64,000 bases of DNA from Marinoscillum sp. MHG1-6 (GTDB lineage Bacteria; Bacteroidota; Bacteroidia; Cytophagales; Cyclobacteriaceae). This document shows positions 51,855 through 59,836 of this stretch, piece by piece. Each line of letters begins with the position of its first letter. Positions within the stretch are counted from its first letter, which is position 1. The stretch is from positions 62,001 through 126,000 of the forward strand of contig NZ_JAMZMI010000001.1 of assembly GCF_024714475.1 (NCBI RefSeq), given 5' to 3'. The position numbers and the translations under genes are program-made. The notes below the pieces were generated by a model. The model was not told the origin of the DNA. It saw only the letters and a list, made by a program, of their open reading frames with translations, and made no database searches.

Positions 51855-52288
51855 TCCACTACTTCCAGTACCTGATAGGTGTTGGGCCCAAATGCAACAG
51901 AGTCTCCTACTTTTGCCGTTGATAGCAGCTTTCCGATAGGAGCTACAGGCGAAATGGCAAAATAATTCTCACCTTCCAGGCTGAAAGACCCGATTCCCAC
52001 GGAAATGAAAAAATTGCCCTTATTCGTTTTCAACAGCTTGCCACCCTTCAATTGATCCAGAGCCCTTTTTAATTTCAGGGATTCGTCAAGTTGCATGGCA
52101 ATCTTTTCCTTTTCCAGATTCAACATCGCTCGAGTGGTCTCATATTTATCCCCCGCACTGCTTTTAGTCTCCTCTCCGGACTGCTCAGAATAAGATTGAA
52201 TTTCCTGTTTCGCTTTATCAATGCGCTCATTCAATATCTCCTCACAACGCTTCATAAGAAGCCCCTTTTCTCCTGCTACTTCCATCAT
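51851..52288 (-). CDS. GreA/GreB-like C-terminal-fold protein
   Basis: A 145-residue cytosolic protein. The N-terminal half is a charged helical hairpin (about 1-75, KRCEEILNERIDKAKQEIQS and following), and the C-terminal half (about 80-143) is beta-rich, with YFAISPVAPIGKLLSTAKVGD resembling the FKBP-like domain of Gre factors. Bacteroidota homologues are often misnamed 3-oxoacyl-ACP synthase, for which there is no motif here. It might bind RNA polymerase, by analogy only. Its ATG overlaps the stop of the aldehyde dehydrogenase gene (52285-52288). Confidence 0.65.
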   Translation of the reverse strand: MMEVAGEKGLLMKRCEEILNERIDKAKQEIQSYSEQSGEETKSSAGDKYETTRAMLNLEKEKIAMQLDESLKLKRALDQLKGGKLLKTNKGNFFISVGIGSFSLEGENYFAISPVAPIGKLLSTAKVGDSVAFGPNTYQVLEVVD

Positions 52289-53832
52289 CCTAAATCAAAT
52301 TTAATTCCCTGTGCTAGCGGCAATTCCTGTGAATAATTAATAGTATTAGTCTGTCTTCGCATATATGCTTTCCAGGCATCGGAGCCAGATTCCCGTCCTC
52401 CTCCGGTCTCTTTTTCTCCTCCAAAGGCGCCACCTATTTCAGCACCCGAAGTTCCAATATTGACATTCGCGATTCCACAATCAGATCCTTCCTGTGAAAG
52501 GAACATTTCGGATTCCCGCATATTGGTCGTCATGATGGCGGATGAGAGCCCTTGCGGGACGCCATTTTGAATGGCGATCGCCTCCTCCAGTTCGGAATAT
52601 TTGATCAAATAAAGGATAGGCGCAAACGTCTCGGTCTGTACCACCTCCATCTCATTGGATACTTCGAAAATGCCAGGCTTCACATAACAACCTGACTCGT
52701 AACCCGCACCAGAGAGTACACCACCGGCTACTACTTCTTTCCCTCCCTGATCCGCAATCAGCTGAAGAGCGTGCTGGTAGGACTTTACCGCATCCTGATC
52801 AATCAATGGCCCCACATGATTTTTTTGATCTAAAGGTGTTCCTATTCTCAATTGAGCATAGGCTTTAACCAGAAGATTCTTAAAATCTTCAAAAATTGAC
52901 TCATGAATAATCAGCCTTCGGGTGGAAGTGCATCGCTGACCGGCAGTTCCGACTGCACCAAACACCGCACCAGGAATGGCAATACTCAAATCTGCATTTT
53001 CAGTGATAATAATTGCATTGTTTCCCCCTAGCTCAAGAATAGTTTTACCCAAACGAGCTCCAACAGTTTCACCAACTGATTTACCCATGCGTGTTGAACC
53101 CGTAGCGGATATCAATGGGATTCTGGCATCCTCCGCCATTTTCTTACCGACTACGGCCTCACCAATTACCAGGCAGCTCACTCCATCCGGAACATCATTT
53201 TGCTGCATTACACGCTGCACAACTTTTTGACAGGCTATGGCCGTTAGAGGGGTCTTTTCAGACGGTTTCCAAATGCATACATCACCACATACCCATGCAA
53301 GTGCTGCATTCCAGGACCAGACGGCCACGGGGAAATTAAAGGCTGAGATAATCCCTACAATGCCTATCGGATGCCATTGCTCATACATTCTATGTGCAGG
53401 CCGCTCGGAATGCATGGACAAACCATAGAGTTGCCTTGAAAGACCTACTGCAAAGTCACAGATATCGATCATCTCCTGAACTTCACCTAAACCCTCCTGA
53501 AGGGATTTTCCCATCTCATAAGAAACAAGGGTGCCCAGATCATCCTTTACCTTTCTTAGTTCCAGTCCTACCTGCCGTACAAATTCTCCTCGCTTGGGAG
53601 CTGGCACTCTTCTCCATTCCTTAAAGGCTTCCTGTGCTCCTGATACCAATTGATCATACTGCTCGTCCGCCACTTCTGATACAGAAGCTATGAGCTCACC
53701 GTCTACAGGAGATCGACTTTCAATTATAGGTCCCGAGTTCTTTATCCATTGCCCGCCAATGGCCGCGCCCGGGTTTGTAACATCGATTTCAAGCCGTTGA
53801 AGAATTTTAGAAATTTCAGGGGTGTTTTGCAT
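52285..53832 (-). CDS. aldehyde dehydrogenase, ALDH7/AASADH-like
   Basis: NAD(P)-dependent aldehyde dehydrogenase of about 515 residues from the ATG at 53830-53832; the upstream frame to 53916 runs into the degP terminator. The catalytic Cys is in GTAGQRCTSTRRL, the general-base Glu in LELGGNNA, and the cofactor loop is SATGSTRMGKSVGE. The N-terminal part (AIGGQWIKNSGPIIESRSPVDGE) and C-terminal SGAEIGGAFGGEKETGGGRE fit the ALDH7 (alpha-aminoadipic semialdehyde/antiquitin) group, which acts in lysine breakdown. No other lysine-catabolism gene is near, so the substrate is likely but unproven. Confidence 0.88.
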   Translation of the reverse strand: MQNTPEISKILQRLEIDVTNPGAAIGGQWIKNSGPIIESRSPVDGELIASVSEVADEQYDQLVSGAQEAFKEWRRVPAPKRGEFVRQVGLELRKVKDDLGTLVSYEMGKSLQEGLGEVQEMIDICDFAVGLSRQLYGLSMHSERPAHRMYEQWHPIGIVGIISAFNFPVAVWSWNAALAWVCGDVCIWKPSEKTPLTAIACQKVVQRVMQQNDVPDGVSCLVIGEAVVGKKMAEDARIPLISATGSTRMGKSVGETVGARLGKTILELGGNNAIIITENADLSIAIPGAVFGAVGTAGQRCTSTRRLIIHESIFEDFKNLLVKAYAQLRIGTPLDQKNHVGPLIDQDAVKSYQHALQLIADQGGKEVVAGGVLSGAGYESGCYVKPGIFEVSNEMEVVQTETFAPILYLIKYSELEEAIAIQNGVPQGLSSAIMTTNMRESEMFLSQEGSDCGIANVNIGTSGAEIGGAFGGEKETGGGRESGSDAWKAYMRRQTNTINYSQELPLAQGIKFDLG

Positions 53833-53878
53833 AACCAGCTGTTTTATTTGGTGAATCAAATTTAGGCATTGCGCCAAC

Positions 53879-53910
53879 AAAAAAGGCCCCCATTTTTGAC
53901 AAACGGGGGC
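53879..53910 (-). terminator. rho-independent terminator of degP
   Basis: GCCCCC and GGGGGC form the base of a roughly 10-bp stem (with one G-U pair) and a short loop. It is followed on the minus strand by CC and six T residues. It sits 25 bases after the degP stop. Confidence 0.8.
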
Positions 53911-53934
53911 TACCAACTATGTATGAAAAACAAC

Positions 53935-55416
53935 TTACCAACCTATTCCATAATAAGATTTTTCTCCATTGGGGTAAATGCCCTCAATGAGTATCCCCTG
54001 TCCTTTTGCGCTTCGAAGAGAGGCATACAGATCATCCGGGGTTTTAATCGGTTTTCTATCGATTTTAGTCACGATAAAACCTTCTTTGATATTGGCATCT
54101 GACCACTTTTTATTTTCAATTGATTTCAGTTGAACTCCTGACTCAATATTCAGCTCCTTTTTCATTGTATCAGAAACCGGCTCCACCTTCAACCCTTCCA
54201 CATCATAGGTTTTCTGTGCCTCCACTATTTGAGTGGTATTGTTCGTATTCTTCAAAGTAGCTATAGTAGTTCTGGTTTTACCTTTTCGAATGAACGTCAC
54301 CTCAATTTCATCTCCGGGACGATTTAAGGCCACCTGCTCTTGCAACTGGGCTACATTTCCAACTGGTTTTCCATCTATCGCGATGATCACGTCCCCAACA
54401 TCAAGCCCGGCATCGTCGGCAGCTGAGTTCGCTCCAACACCACCGATATAAACTCCCTTAAGCACATCCAGATCATTTTCTTTAGCAATGGCCGCGCTCA
54501 TATCTTCTATACTAATGCCTAATAATGGACGTTGAACTGCTCCAAAATCTTTTAAATCAAAAATTACTTTTTTCACCAGGGTTGAAGGAACTGCAAAAGA
54601 ATACCCAGTAAAACTTCCGGTTGGAGAAGCAATGAGCGTATTGATTCCGACGAGCTCTCCATTCAGGTTTACTAAGGCCCCACCACTGTTACCAGGGTTT
54701 ACCGCCGCATCTGTTTGGATAAATGCCTCAATCCGGTATCTCGAATTTGCATTGACAGGCATTCTTACATTTCTGGATTTTGCACTTACGATCCCTGCCG
54801 TCACGGTACTGGTAAACTCATATGGGTTCCCTATGGCTAATACCCATTCACCCACCTGAATATTGTCTGAACTCCCAAACTTGATCGTTGGCAGATTGTC
54901 GCCTTCAATTTTTAGCAGGGCCAGATCTGTATCAGGATCAGTACCTACGAGGCTAGCCTCAAAACTTCTATTGTCATTCAACAATACTTCAATTTTGGAT
55001 GCTCCTTCAACGACATGATTATTCGTAGCTATGTATCCGTCAGAGGTAAAAATCACCCCGGAACCTGCCCCATGACCCTCCTCTGGTCTAGGATAGCGGT
55101 CACCAAAATATTCTTTAAAGAAATCTTCCATTGGATTGCGGGAAAACCCATTTCCAGTAGAAGAATAGGTTGTTTGAATGTGCACCACTGCTGGCGTCGC
55201 TGATTTAGCCGCGTAAACAAAGTTCAACCCCTCCGGAACGATAAAGTCCGCCGAATCAAATACATAATTGGTAAAGCTCAGTGGACTCTGAGTGCTATTT
55301 CCTGCCGGCACAATGTTCGGCTGAGCATCTTCCTTAATTAAGCTATATCCCCCGATTGCGATGGCTCCCCCTAGAAACGATGAGAGTACCATCGCTAAAA
55401 ATGTCTTTCTATTCAT
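53935..55416 (-). CDS. periplasmic serine protease DegP/HtrA family
   Basis: Envelope stress protease/chaperone of about 493 residues. The start at 55414-55416 puts MNRKTFLAMVLSSF at the N-terminus; a signal anchor is at about 5-25. The trypsin-like triad is complete: His in NNHVVEG (about 134), Asp in DTDLALLKI, Ser in GNSGGALVN (about 244). PDZ1 (about 300-390, GVYIGGVGANSAADDAGLDVGD) and a shorter PDZ2 at the C-terminus follow. The protein degrades or refolds damaged periplasmic proteins. The hsp20 gene lies upstream on the same strand with its own terminator, so the two are probably separate units. Confidence 0.92.
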   Translation of the reverse strand: MNRKTFLAMVLSSFLGGAIAIGGYSLIKEDAQPNIVPAGNSTQSPLSFTNYVFDSADFIVPEGLNFVYAAKSATPAVVHIQTTYSSTGNGFSRNPMEDFFKEYFGDRYPRPEEGHGAGSGVIFTSDGYIATNNHVVEGASKIEVLLNDNRSFEASLVGTDPDTDLALLKIEGDNLPTIKFGSSDNIQVGEWVLAIGNPYEFTSTVTAGIVSAKSRNVRMPVNANSRYRIEAFIQTDAAVNPGNSGGALVNLNGELVGINTLIASPTGSFTGYSFAVPSTLVKKVIFDLKDFGAVQRPLLGISIEDMSAAIAKENDLDVLKGVYIGGVGANSAADDAGLDVGDVIIAIDGKPVGNVAQLQEQVALNRPGDEIEVTFIRKGKTRTTIATLKNTNNTTQIVEAQKTYDVEGLKVEPVSDTMKKELNIESGVQLKSIENKKWSDANIKEGFIVTKIDRKPIKTPDDLYASLRSAKGQGILIEGIYPNGEKSYYGIGW

Positions 55417-55520
55417 AACGTCAAAATCTTTCAATACCTATTATACTGATGTTCATACCTGATTGTTGTATGCAAATCCCGCACCAACATGAAATCTTAT
55501 CAGGTTTAACAGTAATTAAC

Positions 55521-55544
55521 AAAAAGGGCGAGAATTTCTCGCCC
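55521..55544 (-). terminator. rho-independent terminator of hsp20
   Basis: GGGCGAG and CTCGCCC form a perfect 7-bp stem with a 5-base loop, followed by five T residues on the minus strand. It lies 24 bases after the hsp20 stop. Confidence 0.8.
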
Positions 55545-55567
55545 TAGTCTATTGATACAACGCATTG

Positions 55568-55996
55568 TTACTTGATGCTAACAGTTTTTCTTGTTTCCTT
55601 TTTCGCATCCTTAGGAATTTCCACAGTTAGCACGCCGTCCTTGTAAGAGGCCTCTACTTTTTCCACATTGACATTATCAGGCAGATAAAAAGATCTGCTA
55701 AATGATCCATAGTGACTTTCTACAGTGTGGAAATTCTTATCATTTTTTTCATTACTGAATTTACGCTCTCCTGATACAGTAAGTCTATCGTCACTAATAT
55801 CAATGTTGATATCATCCTTTTTCATTCCAGGCACGTGGAATTGAATTTCAAATGCCTTTTCTGTTTCGGCGATATCTACTTTAGGAGAGAAATTTGAGTT
55901 CCATTTAGAACCAAATAGGTCATCGTTGAAAAATCTGTCTACAAAGCTTCCGAATGTAGCAGGTTTCGCATTTTGGTTATACTTTATAAGTGTCAT
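55568..55996 (-). CDS. Hsp20/alpha-crystallin small heat shock protein
   Basis: A 142-residue ATP-independent chaperone. The alpha-crystallin domain spans about 37-135, with KVDIAETEKAFEIQFHVPGM, DRLTVSGERKF, SRSFYLPDNV and the conserved YKDGVLTVEIPK (A-x-x-x-G-V-L-T-type motif). The C-terminal IxI-like tail is KTVSIK. The protein holds unfolding proteins in large oligomers during heat or oxidative stress. About 255 bp of AT-rich sequence with repeated GACAT half-sites lies upstream, shared with the divergent tRNA-Asn. Confidence 0.93.
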   Translation of the reverse strand: MTLIKYNQNAKPATFGSFVDRFFNDDLFGSKWNSNFSPKVDIAETEKAFEIQFHVPGMKKDDINIDISDDRLTVSGERKFSNEKNDKNFHTVESHYGSFSRSFYLPDNVNVEKVEASYKDGVLTVEIPKDAKKETRKTVSIK

Positions 55997-56076
55997 GGCT
56001 TTTAAAATTTTTGTTTAACATCAAATACACTCTGCCTTAAACGAAATCTGTACCAGCTCCAATATTTCAATAATTA

Positions 56077-56140
56077 AATGTCATTATGTCTGTTTTTGGC
56101 AAAAAACAATCAATTTTAATGTCATTATGTCGTTTTTTGA
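56077..56140. promoter_or_regulatory. two direct GACAT-AAT-GACAT sites upstream of hsp20
   Basis: AATGTCATTATGTC occurs at 56077-56090 and at 56118-56131, each followed by a T-rich GTTTTT(T)GGC/GAC tail, with 41 bp between copies (about four helical turns). On the hsp20 strand each site reads GACATAATGACATT, a direct repeat of GACAT. They lie 81-144 bp before the hsp20 start. They are candidate binding sites for a heat or stress regulator. Confidence 0.55.
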
Positions 56141-56178
56141 CTGATTTTATTTGACTGTAAAATTTTTAATAGAAAGCC

Positions 56179-56210
56179 TTTGCAGATGTCTTAACAGACA
56201 TTTAAGTTTG
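56179..56210 (+). promoter_or_regulatory. tRNA-Asn promoter with palindrome in the spacer
   Basis: TTTG (56179-56182) and TAAGTTTG (56203-56210) are separated by exactly 20 bases, a full match to the Bacteroidota promoter pattern, 40 bases before the tRNA. The spacer holds a perfect palindrome ATGTCT-TAAC-AGACAT (56186-56201), built from the same ATGTC/GACAT words as the hsp20 sites. Confidence 0.7.
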
Positions 56211-56250
56211 CAATCCTTTTTGCAGCACGTTGCAGAAATGAAGTGAAAAT

Positions 56251-56324
56251 TCCTCCTTAGCTCAGCTGGTTAGAGCATCTGACTGTTAATCAGAGGGTCC
56301 TTGGTTCGAGCCCAAGAGGAGGAG
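56251..56324 (+). tRNA. tRNA-Asn (anticodon GTT)
   Basis: A complete 74-base cloverleaf without encoded CCA. The acceptor TCCTCCT pairs with AGGAGGA. The D-arm is GCTCAGCTGGTTAGAGC. The anticodon arm TCTGA-CTGTTAA-TCAGA gives GTT. The T-arm is CTTGG-TTCGAGC-CCAAG. G is the discriminator base. Confidence 0.95.
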
Positions 56325-56335
56325 CTGAAAAATGA

Positions 56336-56366
56336 AACCTGATCAAAATAATGGTCAGGTTTTTTA
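56336..56366 (+). terminator. rho-independent terminator of tRNA-Asn
   Basis: AACCTGATC and GGTCAGGTT form a 9-bp stem (one T-G pair) around an 8-base loop, followed by five further T residues. It begins 12 bases after the tRNA. Confidence 0.85.
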
Positions 56367-56892
56367 TTTACAGCCGTTTAAGAATTCAGGGCTCGAACAC
56401 CTTCTAGGGATCAAGCAATGCTCTGTGGGACGATTGTTCTTTATAAAAAGCCACATTGTGAGGTTAGAAGTCCCTTCCTTTCTCTCAGCGCAGAGATCAG
56501 AGACAGAGTTGACAAAAGTCTTTAGAGGCTTTCTGCTTTTTTTCAAGTACCCCACAGATTTTCCGATTGATCCGGTTCGTGGGCTAGCCGCCCGCCCTAA
56601 TCGGACCCCTAAAAAAAATTCAGCAAACCATAGCAAAAACACCAACACTCCTTTCGAGGCTTAAAAGGGTGTTCCCCTTTGTAGGACAAAACAACTACCC
56701 GATTCAAACCCAAATAATTCCTGATTAGCCATGAATAACGAGTAATATTTGTAACCGATTGCCTCGGAGTATTGTTTTTTGTATTTTGCCAATTCCAGTG
56801 ATTGATTCCGCCTTCTATTAATCATAATAGATACCGGTCACTTTGTAGGATATTGAAAATCAATGTCTTATATTTATATAAAGAAATCCAGC
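56367..56892. other. 526-bp region with no recognisable gene, next to tRNA-Asn
   Basis: Overlapping frames of about 90-110 codons exist on both strands, but neither looks like a known protein, and the plus frame starts inside the tRNA terminator. The stretch is locally more GC-rich than its surroundings around 56565-56610. It contains a 7-bp inverted repeat TCCGATT-N30-AATCGGA (56562-56605) and a hairpin AAAGGG-N5-CCCTTT (56664-56680). It may be a dispersed repeat or remnant of an element inserted beside the tRNA. Confidence 0.4.
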
Positions 56893-56985
56893 ATGAATAT
56901 GGCTCTTACATGGATCGGAATAGGACTGGTAGTGGTCTTTATCATCATGGAAAGAGTGTGGTCCGCAAAAAAAGAAGAAAAATAA
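56893..56985 (+). CDS. possible 30-residue single-pass membrane protein
   Basis: ATG (56893) to TAA (56983-56985) encodes 30 residues: a hydrophobic helix (LTWIGIGLVVVFIIM, about 5-19) followed by a basic, charged tail (VWSAKKEEK). This is the layout of many small bacterial membrane proteins. There is no Shine-Dalgarno sequence, as usual here, and no clear promoter. It ends 19 bp before the convergent pruA stop. Function unknown; it could be chance, but the amphipathic layout is better than random. Confidence 0.45.
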   Translation: MNMALTWIGIGLVVVFIIMERVWSAKKEEK

Positions 56986-57004
56986 CCACACAAATACTTT
57001 CTTA

Positions 57005-58636
57005 TCATTCGGCCGCTAAAAACGGATATTTATAATCCGTAGGGGGAACGAACGTTTCCTTGATGGTACGCGCACTCACCCATCTGAGTAAGTTCATCGC
57101 GGCGCCAGCTTTGTCATTAGTACCTGATCCTCTCGCTCCACCAAATGGCTGCTGTCCCACAACCGCTCCGGTAGGCTTATCATTAATGTAAAAGTTACCC
57201 GCAGCATTTTGCAACTTTTTGGCAGCAAGATCTATTGCATAGCGATCAGTAGAAAATATGGCTCCGGTCAGTGCATAAGGGGAAGTACTATCTACAATAT
57301 CCAGCGTTTCCTCGAACCTGGAATCTTCATAGACATAGACCGTTAGCACAGGACCAAAAATCTCCTCACACATCGTCGTGTACTTCGGATCCTTGGTTTC
57401 AATTAAAGTAGGTTCAATGAAATAGCCTACTGAATCATCACAATTTCCACCGAATATCACTTCTGCATCTCCATCCTTAGACGCCTGCTCAATGTAAGAT
57501 TTGATTTTATCGTATGCTCTCTTATCTATGACTGCATTGAAAAAGTTAGAAAAGTCTTCAGGGCTTCCCATTTTGATGTCCTTCAAATCATCAATCATAT
57601 ATTTTCTGACTTCTTCCCAGAGACTTGCCGGAATATACGCTCGAGATGCCGCACTACATTTCTGACCTTGAAATTCAAAAGCTCCTCTAACCAAACCAGT
57701 TGCCACTTGTTTAGCATTTGCTGATGGATGTGCAACCACGAAATCTTTCCCTCCTGTTTCCCCTACAATTCTCGGGTACGCTTTGTACTGGTCAATATTT
57801 TGTCCGATGGTCTTCCACAATGATTTGAATACCGCCGTACTTCCTGTAAAATGCAGCCCGGCAAAATCAGGATGCTTGAAAATAACATCACCCGCAACCG
57901 GACCATCCACATAGATAATATTGATCACACCATCAGGAAGACCAGCTTCTTTGAAAACCTCCATAATCACCTGCGCTGAATAAACTTGTGAATAGGCAGG
58001 TTTCCAAATGGCCACATTTCCCATAAGTGCTGGAGCCGCAGGAAGATTACCCGCTATCGAGGTAAAGTTGAAAGGGGTAATCGCAAACACAAAACCTTCC
58101 AGTGGCCGATACTCCAGACGATTCCAGATGCCCGAAGCAGAATTTGGCTGATCATTATAGATCTGCTGCATGAAATATGCATTGAATCTAAGGAAATCAA
58201 TAAACTCACACGCTGCATCAATCTCAGCCTGAAACGGATTTTTTGATTGCGCCAACATCGTGGCTGCATTAATTTTTGCCCTATAGGGTCCGGCTATCAA
58301 ATCAGCAGCTTTTAAAAAGATACTGGCTCTTTGTTCCCAAGACAATGTCGCCCATTTGCCTCTGGCATCAAGAGCAGCGTCAACAGCCATTTTCACATGA
58401 CCGGCATCGCCTTCGTGAAAATACCCAAGCACATGCTGATGATCATGAGGCGGGGACATTTTCACTTTATTCCCTGTTCTGACTTCCTCTGAACCGATAT
58501 ACATCGGAAGATCCAACTCCTTCTCTCGTAGCTCTTTTAGCATCTCCTTCAGCTCCGTTCTTTCGGGAGTTCCCGGTGCATATGATTTTACAGGTTCATT
58601 GATAGGTTGGGGAATGTAAAATGTTCCTTTGGGCAT
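57005..58636 (-). CDS. pruA: L-glutamate gamma-semialdehyde dehydrogenase
   Basis: 1-pyrroline-5-carboxylate dehydrogenase of 543 residues. It oxidises glutamate semialdehyde to glutamate with NAD, the second step of proline use. The catalytic Cys is in FQGQKCSAASRAYIP, the Glu in VGETGGKDFVVAH, and the N-terminal FYIPQPINEPVKSYAPGTPER and C-terminal QQPFGGARGSGTNDKAG are characteristic of the monofunctional PruA group. The proline dehydrogenase gene is not in the window. It is transcribed away from the YjjG gene region with 48 bp between them on the same strand. Confidence 0.95.
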   Translation of the reverse strand: MPKGTFYIPQPINEPVKSYAPGTPERTELKEMLKELREKELDLPMYIGSEEVRTGNKVKMSPPHDHQHVLGYFHEGDAGHVKMAVDAALDARGKWATLSWEQRASIFLKAADLIAGPYRAKINAATMLAQSKNPFQAEIDAACEFIDFLRFNAYFMQQIYNDQPNSASGIWNRLEYRPLEGFVFAITPFNFTSIAGNLPAAPALMGNVAIWKPAYSQVYSAQVIMEVFKEAGLPDGVINIIYVDGPVAGDVIFKHPDFAGLHFTGSTAVFKSLWKTIGQNIDQYKAYPRIVGETGGKDFVVAHPSANAKQVATGLVRGAFEFQGQKCSAASRAYIPASLWEEVRKYMIDDLKDIKMGSPEDFSNFFNAVIDKRAYDKIKSYIEQASKDGDAEVIFGGNCDDSVGYFIEPTLIETKDPKYTTMCEEIFGPVLTVYVYEDSRFEETLDIVDSTSPYALTGAIFSTDRYAIDLAAKKLQNAAGNFYINDKPTGAVVGQQPFGGARGSGTNDKAGAAMNLLRWVSARTIKETFVPPTDYKYPFLAAE

Positions 58637-58684
58637 AATTCAATCAATTTTGATTTCATTGCAAAGGTAACAAATAAGAGCAGG

Positions 58685-59377
58685 CTAGAGTATTTTCATC
58701 AGTTCCTGTAAACGTGATATCTGCCATTCACAATCCGATTTAACCACTCCTAAAGGATTGAAAAAAATTGGAGTAATATTAACTCCTAAAGCACCTTTGA
58801 TATCCGTCTTTAAATTATCTCCGATCATTACCACCTCATGGGGTTCCAGCGACTGATCGGTAAGTGCGTATTCAAAAATTTTTGGGTCCGGCTTCTTCGC
58901 ACCTACAGCTTCAGAAGTGTACATTTTTTCAAAATACCTGTCCAGTCCGGTTGATTTTACCTTCACTTGCTGAATATCCTCAAAGCCATTAGTAATGAGG
59001 CTCATCTTATATTTCTTACTTAAATAATTCAGAATAATATCCGCATCTTCTACAAGCCCTTTTTGCCGCGGGCAGTGTTTGATGTAGTAATCACTCATTT
59101 CATCAGACCGGGACACATCTTCTGTCCCACATTTTTTCAAAACGATCCTAAAACGCTCCTTTCTCAAATATTCTCGCTCAATCTGTCCCTGATTATAGCG
59201 ATCCCACAAAGAATCATTCACCTTCGTATAGGTTTCAATGAACTTTTCTTTGGACATGCCTGTAAACGAGCCTATCTCAAACTTTTCATGCATTACTGAT
59301 AGCACTTTTCGAGCGTTGGAATCGTGATCCCACAAGGTGTGGTCCAAATCAAAAAATATATGTCTGACGTTTTTCAA
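58685..59377 (-). CDS. YjjG-type noncanonical pyrimidine nucleotidase (HAD family)
   Basis: A 230-residue HAD phosphatase. Motif I FDLDHTLWDHDSN (about 9-21) has the nucleophile and acid Asp. The cap domain (about 22-90) is followed by motif II SLITNG, the Lys in GAKKPDPKIFEYAL, and motif IV VMIGDNLKTDIKGA. The WDHDSN extension is typical of YjjG, a nucleotidase acting on dUMP, dTMP and damaged pyrimidine nucleotides. The start codon is TTG (59375-59377), overlapping the TGA of the ArsR-fold gene as TTGA, so translation is probably coupled. Confidence 0.88.
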   Translation of the reverse strand: MKNVRHIFFDLDHTLWDHDSNARKVLSVMHEKFEIGSFTGMSKEKFIETYTKVNDSLWDRYNQGQIEREYLRKERFRIVLKKCGTEDVSRSDEMSDYYIKHCPRQKGLVEDADIILNYLSKKYKMSLITNGFEDIQQVKVKSTGLDRYFEKMYTSEAVGAKKPDPKIFEYALTDQSLEPHEVVMIGDNLKTDIKGALGVNITPIFFNPLGVVKSDCEWQISRLQELMKIL

Positions 59378-59757
59378 TTTCTATAGTCTCTGCTGAGCAG
59401 CTTATTGGACGCTAACTCCCGATTGGAATTCATCACGTTATAAATTTCCTGGTCCTTCTGTAGTTGAACGTCCTTATTCAGGAAGTCAAAAATTCTGGCA
59501 ACCATATCATATACTTCATCCTTGATACTATACATGACCCATTGATCCTTTTTCTCGGCGTTTACCAGACCCGAATTTTTCAAATAATTTATATGTCTGC
59601 TGGTTTTACTTTGCGTAAAATCTAAAATTGATTCCAGGTCAGAAATGGACAATTCATCATTTCGATATAACAAATGAATGATCCGAACCCTTGCCTCTTC
59701 TCCGAAACATTTAAAAATTTGGGTTCCATAGGTGAGGGAGAAATTCTTTAACCTCAT
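59374..59757 (-). CDS. ArsR-fold winged-helix transcriptional regulator
   Basis: A 127-residue dimeric winged-helix repressor. LFEEARVRIIHLLYR-like helix (CFGEEARVRIIHLL, about 17-30), ELSISDLESILDFTQSKTSRHINYLKNSGL (helix-turn-helix, about 35-64) and the wing KKDQWVMYSIKD are clear. The metal-sensing ELCVCDL motif of true ArsR is here ELSISDL, without Cys, so arsenic or heavy-metal sensing by that site is unlikely. It is cotranscribed with the YjjG gene by a 4-base overlap and diverges from the 59837 gene over an 79-bp space holding a palindrome. Confidence 0.88.
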   Translation of the reverse strand: MRLKNFSLTYGTQIFKCFGEEARVRIIHLLYRNDELSISDLESILDFTQSKTSRHINYLKNSGLVNAEKKDQWVMYSIKDEVYDMVARIFDFLNKDVQLQKDQEIYNVMNSNRELASNKLLSRDYRN

Positions 59758-59771
59758 AATTTTTTCTGGTT

Positions 59772-59786
59772 ACTTTTGACAAAAGT
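59772..59786. promoter_or_regulatory. palindrome between the ArsR-fold gene and its divergent neighbour
   Basis: ACTTTTG-A-CAAAAGT is a perfect 7+1+7 inverted repeat, 15 bp from the ArsR-fold ATG. Its left arm is inside a TACTTTTG (59771-59778) that fits the plus-strand -7 element, with TTTA (59747-59750) 20 bases upstream. A repressor bound here would block both directions. Autoregulation by the ArsR-fold protein is an inference. Confidence 0.5.
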
Positions 59787-59836
59787 TATACTTTTCACGT
59801 TGAAGTATTCAAAAACCGAGCGAAACTCACTAGCAA

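Noticed and set aside
51851-52288. Annotation as 3-oxoacyl-ACP synthase
   Set aside because: No ketosynthase Cys-His-His motifs, and far too short; a Gre-like coiled-coil plus FKBP-like fold fits better.
56332-56664. 110-codon plus frame and a 94-codon minus frame beside tRNA-Asn
   Set aside because: The plus frame starts inside the tRNA terminator stem. Neither frame shows a recognisable domain, and I could not recover a GIY-YIG nuclease in any frame.
59374-59757. Arsenic or heavy-metal sensor
   Set aside because: The ELCVCDL metal-binding motif is ELSISDL here, with no Cys in the recognition helix and no ars genes nearby.
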